NCBI GenBank assembly: GCA_963783145.1
Contig: CAWAMM010000002.1
Location: 806,001 to 870,000, forward strand
Direction of reading: 5' to 3'
DNA from: DATGKG01 sp963783145
GTDB lineage: Bacteria > Desulfobacterota > Binatia > Binatales > Binataceae
DNA length: 64,000 nt
In this document: positions 49,861 to 59,107 of the stretch, piece by piece
How positions within the stretch are numbered: position 1 is the stretch's first letter
Layout of the letters: the number at the start of each line of letters is the position of its first letter
Translations under genes and position numbers: made by a program
Notes under the pieces: model-generated
Told to the model about the DNA's origin: nothing
The model's database searches: none
What the model saw: the letters and a program-made list of their open reading frames with translations, nothing else

Positions 49861-51351
49861 ATGGCCAGTATTCCCATTACCGCTGCCAAAGAGCCGCAGG
49901 CCGCGACTACCGGCAATCGAGCTGACGCCGCTTGGTGGCGAGGACGCCCGTTCGTCTTTCTCGTGGCGCTGATGCTGGCCGCGATCGTCCTGCGGATCTC
50001 CTTCATCGATTCGAAGAGCTTGTGGCTTGACGAGGCGTACACCGCGCATCGAGTCACCATGCCGCTCGGAGAGCTGCTGAAGGTTATCGTCAACGATCGT
50101 ATGAATATGTCGCTCTACTACCTGATGTTGTGGGGGTGGGTGTCGGTGGTGGGAGCGAGCGAGTTCATGCTGCGGCTGCCCTCGGTGGTCTTCGATACGA
50201 TCACGATCCCGCTGCTGTATGTGCTGGGCGCGGAGCTATGGGATCGTCGCACAGGCCTGATGGCCGCAATGCTGGTGACGGTCAACGCGACCATGATTCA
50301 GTACGCGCAAACCGCGCGCAGCTATACGATGTTCGTCGCGCTGGCGACCTTAGCCTCGATATTCTTCATTCGCAGCATCAAACGCGACGCCGCCTCGCGC
50401 AGCCTTGCCGGATACGTCGTCAGCGGGACTGTGACGGTCTATTCGCATCTGTTCGGAATCTTCGCGCTGCCCGCGCAGTGGCTGTCACTGTTTATCTTTC
50501 GCCCGGACCGGAAAGTGGCGATTCGACTGACGGTCTGCATCGTCATCATCGGGATCCTTAGCGTGCCCGCGTTCTTCCTTTCGATTTCAAGCCATCATTG
50601 GAGCCTGGACTGGATCCAGCGCACCTCAATTTACTCGCTGAGGGAGCTGCTGCTCAGCTATGCGGGAGCATTCGACGGGCTTCCGACCAGTCTGACGATG
50701 ATACTTACGGGATCGTACCTGGTCGGCGTGATTCTCGCGGTCGCCTCGGCGCAGACAAACGATTGGCCGGCGCTGGGCTATCTACTGCTCTCGATCCTCG
50801 TTCCGGTTGCCCTGACCATCGTGGTCTCGATATTCAAGCCGATGTTCGTCTATCGCTACCTGCTCCCGGGATTGCCTCTTTTCGCGTTGCTCGCGGCGGC
50901 GGGTTTCCAGCGCCTCAAGCCGGCGTTCGCGATCGTGATGGCAATCTGCGCGCTGAGTCTGGCGCAGGACTATGCTTACTACCGGGCGCCCTCGATTCAG
51001 GATTGGCGCGGGGTAGTGGAATTTGTCACCGCGCATTCGCAACCCGGCGATATATTGGTGGTCTATGATGACCCCGCGCCGATCGAATATTACGTGGCGC
51101 GCTACAATCGCGGCAAAGAATCCCCGCTGCAATTTTACGCGGGCGGAGTCACTCGAACCCAGCATGCGGTCAAAGTTCCCCAGGCCTATCTCGCCGGCGC
51201 TGGGGATGGCGCGAATCACCGCGTCTGGTTCACCTTTCTGGTCGGGGAAGCATGGGAGCACCTGCTATCGATGAGCCATCGCCATTCGCGGGTCACTGAG
51301 CAGCCGGATTTCGATGGGGTGCGGCTGTATCTCCTCGAAAAGGAGCCCTGA
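49861..51351 (+). CDS. GT39/ArnT-like membrane glycosyltransferase
   Basis: A 496-aa polytopic protein. After an N-terminal helix (FVFLVALMLAAIVLRISFI) it has SLWLDEAYTAHR, the acidic loop with Asp-Glu typical of lipid-linked-sugar transferases (GT-C fold). About ten hydrophobic helices follow, then a soluble C-terminal domain (DWRGVVEFVTAHSQPGDILV onward). It should transfer a sugar from a polyprenyl phosphate donor at the periplasmic face. Acceptor unknown. It faces away from the FHA-CAP gene. Confidence 0.8.
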   Translation: MASIPITAAKEPQAATTGNRADAAWWRGRPFVFLVALMLAAIVLRISFIDSKSLWLDEAYTAHRVTMPLGELLKVIVNDRMNMSLYYLMLWGWVSVVGASEFMLRLPSVVFDTITIPLLYVLGAELWDRRTGLMAAMLVTVNATMIQYAQTARSYTMFVALATLASIFFIRSIKRDAASRSLAGYVVSGTVTVYSHLFGIFALPAQWLSLFIFRPDRKVAIRLTVCIVIIGILSVPAFFLSISSHHWSLDWIQRTSIYSLRELLLSYAGAFDGLPTSLTMILTGSYLVGVILAVASAQTNDWPALGYLLLSILVPVALTIVVSIFKPMFVYRYLLPGLPLFALLAAAGFQRLKPAFAIVMAICALSLAQDYAYYRAPSIQDWRGVVEFVTAHSQPGDILVVYDDPAPIEYYVARYNRGKESPLQFYAGGVTRTQHAVKVPQAYLAGAGDGANHRVWFTFLVGEAWEHLLSMSHRHSRVTEQPDFDGVRLYLLEKEP

Positions 51352-51364
51352 CAAACCCATCGCG

Positions 51365-53025
51365 TATCGGATGCGCTGCGCGCGACGAGGATTCGACGGG
51401 TCGTTCCCGAACGACCCCTACCACACGATCTTTCGCGGGATTCGACGGGCACCGTCGCTATTGGGGGCGGATCGGTCAGCCGGCACGGCTCGCAGAACGG
51501 CACCCAGTTTTCGATTGGTAGGGGGCGTTCGGGAACGCCCCGTTGAATCTTCGTTGGCTTTGGTCCTTTCGGGCGATGATCGAATCTCACGGTCAATGAT
51601 TTCTCAATGCGACGTTCGCGAGGGCCCCGCCACGCGATGACGCCGTCGCATTATCGGAGGCGTTGCGCGCGACGAGGATTATAACGGGTCGTTCCCGAAC
51701 GACCCCTACCACACGATCTTTCGCGGCATTCGACGGGTACCGTCGCTATTGGGGGCGGATCGGTCAGCAGGCACGGCTCGCAGAACGGCACCCAGTTTTC
51801 GATTGGTAGGGGGCGTTCGGGAACGCCCCGTTGAATCTTTGTCGGCTTGGGTCCTTTCGGGCGATGATCGAATCTCACGGTCAATGATTTCTCAATGCGA
51901 CGTTCGCGAGGGCCCCGCCACGCGATGACGCCGTCGCATTATCGGGGGCGCTGCGGGCGACGAGGATTCGACGGGTCGTTCGCGAATGACCCTACCACAC
52001 GATCTTTCGCGGCATTCGACGGGTACCGTCGCTATTGGGGGCGGATCGGTCAGCCGGCACGGCTCGCAGAACGGCACCCAGTTTTCGATTGGTAGGGGGC
52101 GTTCGGGAACGCCCCGTTGAATCTTCGTTGGCTTGGGTCCTTATCAAGACGACGATCGAATCTGGTGGTCAATGATTTCTCAATGCGACGTTCGCGAGGG
52201 CCCCGCCACGCGATGACGCCGTCGCATTATCGGGGGCGCTGCGCGCGACGAGGATTCGACGGGTCGTTCGCGAATGACCCTACCACACGATCTTTCGCGG
52301 CATTCGACGGTTACCGTCGCTATTGGGGGCGCCTCGGTCAGCAGGCACGACTCGCAGACAGGCACTCACTTCTCGATTCGTAGGGGGCGTTCGGGAACGC
52401 CCCGTTGGAATCTTTGTCGGCTTTGGTCCTTTCGGGCGATGATCGAATCTCACGGTCAATGATTTCTCAATGCGACGTTCGCGAGGGCCCCGCCACGCGA
52501 TGACGCCGTCGCATTATCGGGGGCGCTGCGCGCGACGAGGATTCAACGGGTCGTTCCCGAACGACCCCTACCACACGATCTTTCGCGGCATTCGACGGTT
52601 ACCGCCGCTATTGGGGGCGCCTCGGTCAGCAGGCACGACTCGCAGACAGGCACTCACTTCTCGATTCGTAGGGGGCGTTCGGGAACGCCCCGTTGGAATC
52701 TTTGTCGGCTTTGGTCCTTTCGGGCGATGATCGAATCTCACGGTCAATGATTTCTCAATGCGACGTTCGCGAGGGCCCCGCCACGCGATGACGCCGTCGC
52801 ATTATCGGGGGCGCTGCGCGCAACGAGGATTATAACGGGTCGTTCCCGAACGACCCCTACCACACGATCTTTCGCGGCATTCGACGGGTACCGTCGCTAT
52901 TGGGGGCGGATCGGTCAGCAGGCACGGCTCGCAGAACGGCACCCAGTTTTCGATTGGTAGGGGGCGTTCGGGAACGCCCCGTTGAATCTTCGTTGGCTTG
53001 GGTCCTTTGAAGACGATGATGGAGA
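51365..53025. repeat. Six-copy 288-bp tandem repeat array with palindromic cores
   Basis: Six units start their GGGTCGTT core at 51398, 51686, 51973, 52261, 52548 and 52837 (spacing 287-289 bp). Each unit carries GGGTCGTTC-CC-GAACGACCC and, ~105 bp later, GGGGCGTTC-GG-GAACGCCCC. Together with flanking CCCTACCA/TGGTAGGG they form a ~25-bp inverted repeat. Units 3 and 4 have GGGTCGTTCGCGAATGACCC, where the stem survives by a G-T pair and a TTCGCGAA centre. Open frames run both ways but shift at units of 287 or 289 bp, so the array is probably non-coding. Confidence 0.85.
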
Positions 53026-53068
53026 TCAACTGGAACAGCTATCTAGCATGACATAACATATTGGTCCT

Positions 53069-53341
53069 ATGACATTCAGCATCTACCTGGACGATAAGCT
53101 GACCAAGCGCCTGAACCGGATCGCGGCCGAATCGGGCAAGGCGCGCAACGCCTTGATCCGCGAAGCCCTGGAAGAGTGGCTGGCCAGAAGCCACGCGAAG
53201 AAATGGCCCGAGGCAGTACTGGTCTTCAAGGGCGTTCGCGGCGCCCCGCGTTTTGAGGAGACCCGCAAGAAGCTTAAGCCGCCACGCGACCCGTTCAGCA
53301 AGATTGCTTCCGAGCAGCGATTGCTGGTGAAAATTTCGTAA
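53069..53341 (+). CDS. Ribbon-helix-helix antitoxin (VapB-like)
   Basis: A 90-aa protein: FSIYLDDKLTKRLNRIAAES and GKARNALIREALEEWLARS form a CopG/RHH DNA-binding fold. The tail (WPEAVLVFKGVRGAPRFEET) is a toxin-binding region by position. Its stop overlaps the PIN toxin start (TAATG), as in many toxin-antitoxin operons. It lies right after the repeat array. Confidence 0.8.
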   Translation: MTFSIYLDDKLTKRLNRIAAESGKARNALIREALEEWLARSHAKKWPEAVLVFKGVRGAPRFEETRKKLKPPRDPFSKIASEQRLLVKIS

Positions 53342-53742
53342 TGCGCTTTCTTCTCGATACCTGCGTCTTGAGCGATTTCGCGCGTGGGGATGCCTCGACG
53401 TTGGCGCACATCAAAGAGATTTCGCCCGAGGACCTGGCAATCAGCACCGTTACCGCGATGGAGATCACCTACGGTTTGCGGCTCAATCGACGCCTCGCGC
53501 GGAGGCTCAAGCCGGTGATGGATGCGTTCATGGAGTCTGTCAGTTCGCTGCCCTACGATCGCGCGGCGGCGCAGGCGACTGCCGAGTTCCGAGCTGTCCT
53601 CAAGCAGCAGGGCAGGCCGATTGGCGCTTACGACGCCTTGATCGCCGGCACCGCGCTCGCGGAAGGATTGATCCTTGTGACCTCGAATGTGCGCGAATTC
53701 TCGCGAGTCGCGGCACTTCGGATCGAGGATTGGCATCAGTAG
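53341..53742 (+). CDS. PIN-domain toxin (VapC-like)
   Basis: A 133-aa PIN nuclease. Metal acids: FLLDTCVLSDF (Asp), TVTAMEITYGL (Glu) and IGAYDALIAGTAL (Asp). The late motif is LVTSNVREFSRV, with Asn where many have Asp. VapC toxins cut RNA, often tRNA or rRNA. It is the partner of the RHH gene upstream. Confidence 0.85.
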   Translation: MRFLLDTCVLSDFARGDASTLAHIKEISPEDLAISTVTAMEITYGLRLNRRLARRLKPVMDAFMESVSSLPYDRAAAQATAEFRAVLKQQGRPIGAYDALIAGTALAEGLILVTSNVREFSRVAALRIEDWHQ

Positions 53743-53890
53743 TCGGGCGCAGCGCAGGCAGATCTATTTCGTGGGCGGCTTAAGAACGACGCGGGTGCTT
53801 GCCACAATATGTTCGCTCGGTCAAATTCTGGAAGACTGTATCCGGAACGGGATCAGCGCCCTCACAATTCATCGGACCGCGGAGAGAATC

Positions 53891-54076
53891 ATGGCAAACA
53901 CCTGCGAAGGGGAAAAATCCTGGCCCACCGAAGAGGAAATCCGCAACCATGCCTACGAAATCTACCTGGCGCGCCGCGGCGATGAGCCCGGCAATGACCT
54001 CGACGATTGGCTGACCGCGGAAGCGCAGCTCAAAGCAGCCGGGGAGCGGGCCATGCAGCGGGGCAAAGCGCAGTAG
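53891..54076 (+). CDS. DUF2934 protein
   Basis: A 61-aa protein; ATG at 53891 follows GCGGAGAGAATC. EEEIRNHAYEIYLARRGDEP and NDLDDWLTAEAQL match the DUF2934 family, small acidic helical proteins of unknown function. Confidence 0.75.
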   Translation: MANTCEGEKSWPTEEEIRNHAYEIYLARRGDEPGNDLDDWLTAEAQLKAAGERAMQRGKAQ

Positions 54077-54182
54077 CGAGACTCCAGTCGCCTCGCGCGA
54101 AGTTTTTGCCGCGCGCAAAGAAACGGCGACAGTATCCGAATGGGTCGGACACTGTCGCCGAACTGATTCCAGCCGAGGTCGC

Positions 54183-54851
54183 CTACTGCGGGACGCTCGC
54201 CTCCAGCTTCCCGTCGGGGCCATAGATGAACAGCGCCGCGCGGTTCTTGTCATCGAGCGAAAGCGCCGCCCGCGTCAGTCCGCCGCCGAGCACCGCGATT
54301 CCCGCCGTCCCGTTCGGAGTGACGCTGAGTCCAATGCGCGGCATCGAGGCATCGGAGAGGCGCAGGGTGGAATCGCCCGTGTCGGTGGTCTCCATCGAGG
54401 CGCGCTGGGCGCCCTTGTCATCGACCAGCTCGACGTTGCCGGCGCCGGTGTCATTCACCGCGATGCCCGCTCGAGCGCCGCCCTTGTTGTCGAACAACCG
54501 CACGCGCGAGACTCCGCGCGAGAGGCTGACCTCGGCGCGGGTTTTGCCCTCGGAATCATAGAGGCCGAGCGCGGGTGCACCGTCATGCGCGACGCCCAAT
54601 CCCGCGCGCAACTTGCCGGCATCATCGAACAGGCGCAGCTCGGCGACGCCCTTGGGCGTGATGTCGATCATTCCGCGCGTGGCGCCGGAACTATCGATCA
54701 AGGTGAATTGATGAGCGCTGATATTCTTGGCGATCGAGGCCGCGCCGACCTGCGGGACCGCGCCGGGCCAGAAATGTTCCGCGGCCGCGCCGCCGACAAG
54801 GGAGAAAACCGCGGTCACGATGATGAGCGAGAATCTTTCGGTCCAGGACAT
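54183..54851 (-). CDS. Membrane-anchored beta-repeat protein
   Basis: A 222-aa protein; ATG at 54851 is preceded by AAAGGAGAGGAGATTTGAAC. One N-terminal membrane helix (FSLIIVTAVFSLVGGAAA). Then seven to eight short repeats of the type L-x-D-x-x-G-x-x-R-A-x-(L/I)-x-V (FTLIDSSGATRGMID, LRLFDDAGKLRAGLGV, LGLYDSEGKTRAEVS, VRLFDNKGGARAGIAV, VELVDDKGAQRASME). This predicts a beta-solenoid or stalk-like extracellular domain. It is the last cargo gene before the phage protease. Confidence 0.65.
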   Translation of the reverse strand: MSWTERFSLIIVTAVFSLVGGAAAEHFWPGAVPQVGAASIAKNISAHQFTLIDSSGATRGMIDITPKGVAELRLFDDAGKLRAGLGVAHDGAPALGLYDSEGKTRAEVSLSRGVSRVRLFDNKGGARAGIAVNDTGAGNVELVDDKGAQRASMETTDTGDSTLRLSDASMPRIGLSVTPNGTAGIAVLGGGLTRAALSLDDKNRAALFIYGPDGKLEASVPQ

Positions 54852-55187
54852 GTTCAAATCTCCTCTCCTTTGCCCCCGTTGCCGAGGTTGTGGAGGAAAA
54901 TCTAGCAGCCGCGATGGGCGCGGCAAAACCGGCTTTTCGATGAAATCCGCACACCGGAGCGACGCGCTCCCGCACGGATGGGGCGATCCGGAGGCGAATC
55001 GCCGGCTTCAATAACCGGATGGCCAGGGTTTCTGGCCGAACCAGGCGAAATCCATCGCACAAAATGCTGTTCGGCGCTGACTGGATGTTCAGCAGAGGCC
55101 GACTTTCAGGTACTTTCTCCTTCTCGCCGTAGTAAATCTTATGGCTGAACTAGTTCATCCTTATTGAATTGGGCAAATCGCGGCACA

Positions 55188-56288
55188 ATGCGCGCCATGG
55201 ATGCCTCCTCCTTGACCACACGCGCTGGCGGTGACTCGGGCGCCAATCCACGCAAGTTCACAGGATTCCCCCGGGTCGAGACCGCCAGCGCGCCAGCCTT
55301 CGGCGTCGAGACCGATGAGGTTGCGGCGCCCGAATGGATCCAGCTCATCCCAGCCGGAAGCTTCCACGGGCGCGACGGGCGCGGACCCTACCTCCTCTCG
55401 AATCCCACGGCAGTCATCAGTGCGACGATGGCGCTCCGAATGCGCGCGGGAATTCCCATCGACTATGACCATGCGACCGACTTCGCGGCGCCGCAGGGAA
55501 ATCCCGCGCCGGCGGCCGGATGGATCACCGAGTTTGCTATTCGCGATGGCGCGATCTGGGGCCGGGTCGAATGGACCGAGCGCGCGGCCCAGGCGATCGG
55601 CGCGCACGAGTATCGATACATCTCGCCGGTCTTTCAGTATGCGCCGGACGACGGCACCATTACGCGCCTTTTGCGCGCCGGTCTCACCAACAACCCGAAT
55701 CTTTACCTGACCGCGATCGCGGCGGCCGGAGACGAGGAAAGCAACATGGATGAATTTCTCACACAGCTTCGCGAGCTGCTGGGGCTGGATGCGGACGCAT
55801 CCACCGACGACATCCTCCAGCGGCTCAGCGCCGTGACCGACACCGATGCCGCCGCATCGCATCGCGCCGGGAGCTTCGATCCCGCGCGCTACGTGGCGGT
55901 CGCGGAGTTTCAGCAGGCGCTCACGGAACTCAACGCACTCAAAATGCAGCGGGCGCGCGAGAAGGCCGAGCACGCGGTCGACGAGGCGATTCGCTCGGGC
56001 AAGCTGGTGCCGGCGCATCGCGAATGGGCGATCGCTTACTGCGCGGCCGATCCCAGAGGCTTCGATACTTTTGCGGCGCGTCAGCCGGTGGTGCTTCCGG
56101 GCGAGCTGAACCTGGGCGGCGATCCTCGCACCATACGGTCGCGATCGCATGCGGGCTCGATGCTGAGCGCGACCGAAGTGGCGATCTGCGGACTGCTCGG
56201 GGTGACCGCCAACGACTTCATCAAGCGCAAAAGCAGCGGGGCGGATTTTCTGCGCCTCAACAAGGAACAGGCGGATCCGAATCTCTAA
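55188..56288 (+). CDS. Mu gpI-like prohead protease with scaffold tail
   Basis: About 366 aa from the ATG at 55188; the frame is open to a TTG at 55164 and another ATG is at 55197. N-terminal protease part: EWIQLIPAGSFHGRDGRGPY, MRAGIPIDYDHATDFAAPQG (His and acidic residues), YRYISPVFQY. The C-terminal ~180 residues are helical scaffold sequence (FQQALTELNALKMQRAREKA). This is the I/Z arrangement of Mu-type phages, which matures the head. It restarts the phage gene order after the cargo. Confidence 0.85.
   Translation: MRAMDASSLTTRAGGDSGANPRKFTGFPRVETASAPAFGVETDEVAAPEWIQLIPAGSFHGRDGRGPYLLSNPTAVISATMALRMRAGIPIDYDHATDFAAPQGNPAPAAGWITEFAIRDGAIWGRVEWTERAAQAIGAHEYRYISPVFQYAPDDGTITRLLRAGLTNNPNLYLTAIAAAGDEESNMDEFLTQLRELLGLDADASTDDILQRLSAVTDTDAAASHRAGSFDPARYVAVAEFQQALTELNALKMQRAREKAEHAVDEAIRSGKLVPAHREWAIAYCAADPRGFDTFAARQPVVLPGELNLGGDPRTIRSRSHAGSMLSATEVAICGLLGVTANDFIKRKSSGADFLRLNKEQADPNL
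55746..56288 (+). CDS. Nested scaffold protein (Z-like, internal start)
   Basis: In the protease frame, an ATG at 55746 has GACGAGGAAAGCAAC before it and opens MDEFLTQLRELLGLDADAST, a 180-aa scaffold domain. Mu makes its scaffold Z from such an in-frame internal start. Here the internal site is visible in the sequence; its use is inferred. Confidence 0.6.
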   Translation: MDEFLTQLRELLGLDADASTDDILQRLSAVTDTDAAASHRAGSFDPARYVAVAEFQQALTELNALKMQRAREKAEHAVDEAIRSGKLVPAHREWAIAYCAADPRGFDTFAARQPVVLPGELNLGGDPRTIRSRSHAGSMLSATEVAICGLLGVTANDFIKRKSSGADFLRLNKEQADPNL

Positions 56289-56315
56289 CTCTAATCGAAG
56301 CGGCAAGGTGACAAG

Positions 56316-56798
56316 ATGGCGGCACTGACAAATTCCCGAAACACGCCCGAGATGGCCGACGGCGGGCGCATCCGCGTGATCAACGTCGAGACGAACACCA
56401 CAGTCTTCCTCGGCAGCATGGTCGCGATTAACAGCAACGGCAATGCGGTACCCGCATCGGCGACCACCACCACTGCCAACGCGCTGAAGGTGATCGGACG
56501 CGCGGAATACGTCGTCAACGGGATTCCGGCCCAGAACGCGGTCAACAATCCCGGTGCGGCGGGCGCGATTCAGATCGCGGTGCGCAAGGGCGTCTTCATG
56601 TACTCGCAGGACAGCTCGATCACGACGGCCTCGGTGGCCAGTCCGTGTTTCGCGCTTGACGACAACAATGTGACCGCGACCGACCGCGCCTCGGGGGCCT
56701 CGGTGCAGCAGTATGCGGCAGCGGGGCAGGTGGTCGCGATCGATGCCTCGGGCGAGGTGTGGGTCGATTTTTGGCATCAGGATTCGCCGGCCGCATAG
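56316..56798 (+). CDS. DUF2190-like head decoration protein
   Basis: A 160-aa Ala/Val-rich beta protein (TNTTVFLGSMVAINSNGNAV, AIQIAVRKGVFMY, GQVVAIDASGEVWVDFWH). It sits between protease/scaffold and major head protein, where DUF2190 or decoration proteins occur. No catalytic motif. Confidence 0.65.
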   Translation: MAALTNSRNTPEMADGGRIRVINVETNTTVFLGSMVAINSNGNAVPASATTTTANALKVIGRAEYVVNGIPAQNAVNNPGAAGAIQIAVRKGVFMYSQDSSITTASVASPCFALDDNNVTATDRASGASVQQYAAAGQVVAIDASGEVWVDFWHQDSPAA

Positions 56799-56832
56799 GC
56801 GATCTCGCAACTAGCAAGGAGTTAGAACCAAG

Positions 56833-57783
56833 ATGGAAGTATCTGCCCAAAATCTATCGGCGCTCTTCACCGGCTTCGATGTGGTCTTTCAGCGCGGATT
56901 CGAAAAGCCGCCGTCATATTACGAATCGATCTGCTCGATCGTGCGGTCCTCGAGCCGGGTCAGCACCTATCCATGGCTGGGACGCACCACCAGGTTTCGC
57001 GAATGGCTCGGCGACAGGGTCATCCAGGCGCTCGAGGCGCATTCCTATACCATCGCCAACCGCAACTTCGAAGACACTGTGTCGATCGATCGCAACGACA
57101 TCGAAGACGACACCTATGGCGTCTACGAACCGATCATCGAGCAGCTCGGATGGGATACCAAGGTTCATCCCGACATGCTGCTCTTCCAGATGATCAAGAA
57201 CTCGGTGACGACTCCTTCGAGCGTGGTCGGCTACGATGGTCAGCCGTTTTTCTCCTCGACGCATCCGGTCGGTCCGCTCGGGCGCGCCGACGCCGACGCC
57301 ACCTCCTCTAACATCAACAGCTCCGGAACCGGCGCTTATTGGTTCCTGATCGATGCGTCGCGCGCGATTCGGCCCTTCATCTTCCAGCTCCGGCGCGAAT
57401 ACGCGGTGACCAGGATGAGCTCGATCAACGACGAGGCGGTCTTCAATCGGCGCGAGTTCCGTTACGGCGTCGATGGCCGTGCTAACACTGGGGTAGGGCT
57501 CTGGCAACTCGCTTATGCGAGCAACCAGGACCTGTCGAATCCCACCAACTACGGCGCGGCGCGCACCGCGATGCGTTCGCTGAAGACCGACGGAGCGATG
57601 CCGTTCGGCACGCTCTCGAGCGGCAAAGGAGTCTACCTCCTGGTACCTCCCTCGCTCGAAGAAGTAGCCCGTCAGCTTCTAAACTCAGAGTTTATGGCCG
57701 GCGCCGGCGCCAGTTCGGGGGTCTCGACCACCAACATCTGGAGAAACAGCGCGGATCTGATCGTCAGCGAGTATCTGGCCTAG
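56833..57783 (+). CDS. Mu gpT-like major head protein
   Basis: A 316-aa protein: FTGFDVVFQRGFEKPPSYYE, TYPWLGRTTRFREWLGDRVI, YTIANRNFEDTVSIDRNDIE, PSLEEVARQLLNSEFMAG. These match the Mu major capsid T family, an HK97-type fold. ATG has AAGGAGTTAGAACCAAG before it. Confidence 0.92.
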   Translation: MEVSAQNLSALFTGFDVVFQRGFEKPPSYYESICSIVRSSSRVSTYPWLGRTTRFREWLGDRVIQALEAHSYTIANRNFEDTVSIDRNDIEDDTYGVYEPIIEQLGWDTKVHPDMLLFQMIKNSVTTPSSVVGYDGQPFFSSTHPVGPLGRADADATSSNINSSGTGAYWFLIDASRAIRPFIFQLRREYAVTRMSSINDEAVFNRREFRYGVDGRANTGVGLWQLAYASNQDLSNPTNYGAARTAMRSLKTDGAMPFGTLSSGKGVYLLVPPSLEEVARQLLNSEFMAGAGASSGVSTTNIWRNSADLIVSEYLA

Positions 57784-57798
57784 GTAAGGACGAGTCTC

Positions 57799-58233
57799 AT
57801 GAGTTACGCGACCCCACAGGACCTCATCAATCGCTATCCGAATCGCGACCTGGTCCAGCTCAGCAACGAGGACCCTACGATCACCACCATCAACACCACT
57901 GTCCTGCAGCAGGCGCTGGATGACGCTTCGGCGGAGATCGATGGTTACCTCGGAGGCCGCTTCACGCTGCCGTTGACTGACGTGCCTGAAGTGCTCGACC
58001 GCCTCACCTGCGACGTCGCCATCTATCGCCTGCAATCGCTGCGGCCGATCCACGACCTGGCGGACGCGCGTCGCCGCTATGATGACGCACTAGCGATGCT
58101 GACGAAGGTCGCGACCGGCGAGATGACTCTCGGTATAGGTGCGGATGGTCATGAGACCGCGATTGCACCCGGCGCCGAAGAGGTCGAAGGACCCCGGCGC
58201 ATTTTCAGCCGCAAGAGGATGAGAGGATTCTAA
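57799..58233 (+). CDS. DUF1320 / Mu gp36-like head-tail protein
   Basis: A 144-aa protein: YATPQDLINRYPNRDLVQLS, LDDASAEIDGYLGGRFTLPL, LDRLTCDVAIYRLQSL. This is the gp36 (DUF1320) adaptor family that joins head and tail. The C-terminus is Arg-rich (IFSRKRMRGF). Confidence 0.9.
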   Translation: MSYATPQDLINRYPNRDLVQLSNEDPTITTINTTVLQQALDDASAEIDGYLGGRFTLPLTDVPEVLDRLTCDVAIYRLQSLRPIHDLADARRRYDDALAMLTKVATGEMTLGIGADGHETAIAPGAEEVEGPRRIFSRKRMRGF

Positions 58234-58238
58234 CGACC

Positions 58239-59060
58239 ATGGGAGTTGTCCTGGACAGGCCCTGGAGCGGGCAGCAGTTCTCGCCTCCAACACCGATCGA
58301 CATCGCCACGATCGAGACTGCCATCGTGACGCGGCTGCAGGCGATGGTGACCTCGATCGAGATCGTGCATTTTCCTGACAATCCCGAGAACTATCGCTTG
58401 ACGCATAGAATCGGCGCGGCGCTGATCGTATATCGCGGATCCGAATACGGGCCACTGGAAGACACTGCGGCGATCATTCAGGAACGAAGAATGATGTTCG
58501 ACGTAACCGTACTCGTCCGCGATCTGGGATGGAGTGTTGGCGGACCTCCGGGAGCGACCTCTCCGGGAGCGTACGCAATCCTGGAAGCGATCCGCGCCGC
58601 GCTGACCGGCTACCGGGTGCCTGGCGCGCGCAAGACCTACATGGTGCGCGAAAAGTTTGTGAAGCGCGACGCCGAAGGAGGTGTCTGGATCTACCTGCTA
58701 ACCGTCGGGTTGGTGACGATGGCAGTGGAGCCTTCGACCAGCGAAGACTTCCCGCTCTTCATCAAGGGGGTCGCTATCGATACTGCCGGTGAGAGCACCA
58801 TCACAGCCGGTGCGATGGAGTTCACTTTTAATTCGTCGGATCAGATCCAGCTTCCAAACGATAACATCATCACAACAGCTGTCAGCACACTGGGCGGCTC
58901 AGCCCTAGTTCTGGGCACCGATTTCTCGCTGGATCCAATCAACGGGATCATCACCCGCCTCGCCTCGGGCGGCATCGCCAGCGGAGCTTCAGTCAACATT
59001 GCATGGAGCTACGCCGATGCGGCGGTAGCTACCGCGGGAGAATCAGCGCCGACGACCTAG
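58239..59060 (+). CDS. Mu gp37-like protein with extra beta domain
   Basis: A 273-aa protein. Residues 1-165 fit the gp37 (DUF1834) family (IETAIVTRLQAMVTSIEIVH, MMFDVTVLVRDLGW, LEAIRAALTGYRVPGARKTY). The last ~90 residues add a beta module (LVLGTDFSLDPINGIITRLA) that also occurs inside the next gene's product. The second module is probably a shared appended tail domain. Confidence 0.75.
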   Translation: MGVVLDRPWSGQQFSPPTPIDIATIETAIVTRLQAMVTSIEIVHFPDNPENYRLTHRIGAALIVYRGSEYGPLEDTAAIIQERRMMFDVTVLVRDLGWSVGGPPGATSPGAYAILEAIRAALTGYRVPGARKTYMVREKFVKRDAEGGVWIYLLTVGLVTMAVEPSTSEDFPLFIKGVAIDTAGESTITAGAMEFTFNSSDQIQLPNDNIITTAVSTLGGSALVLGTDFSLDPINGIITRLASGGIASGASVNIAWSYADAAVATAGESAPTT

Positions 59061-59107
59061 AGGTGCCGGTGCGAGTCGAGACTCAATCCAAATCACACGG
59101 TGAAACA

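Noticed and set aside
51365..53025. CRISPR-like array
   Set aside because: Units are 288 bp and near identical throughout, with no short repeats and unique spacers, and no cas genes.
51216..53029. Repeated open frames on both strands of the tandem array
   Set aside because: Frames break when unit length changes to 287 or 289 bp, and both strands are equally open; the palindromes explain the composition.
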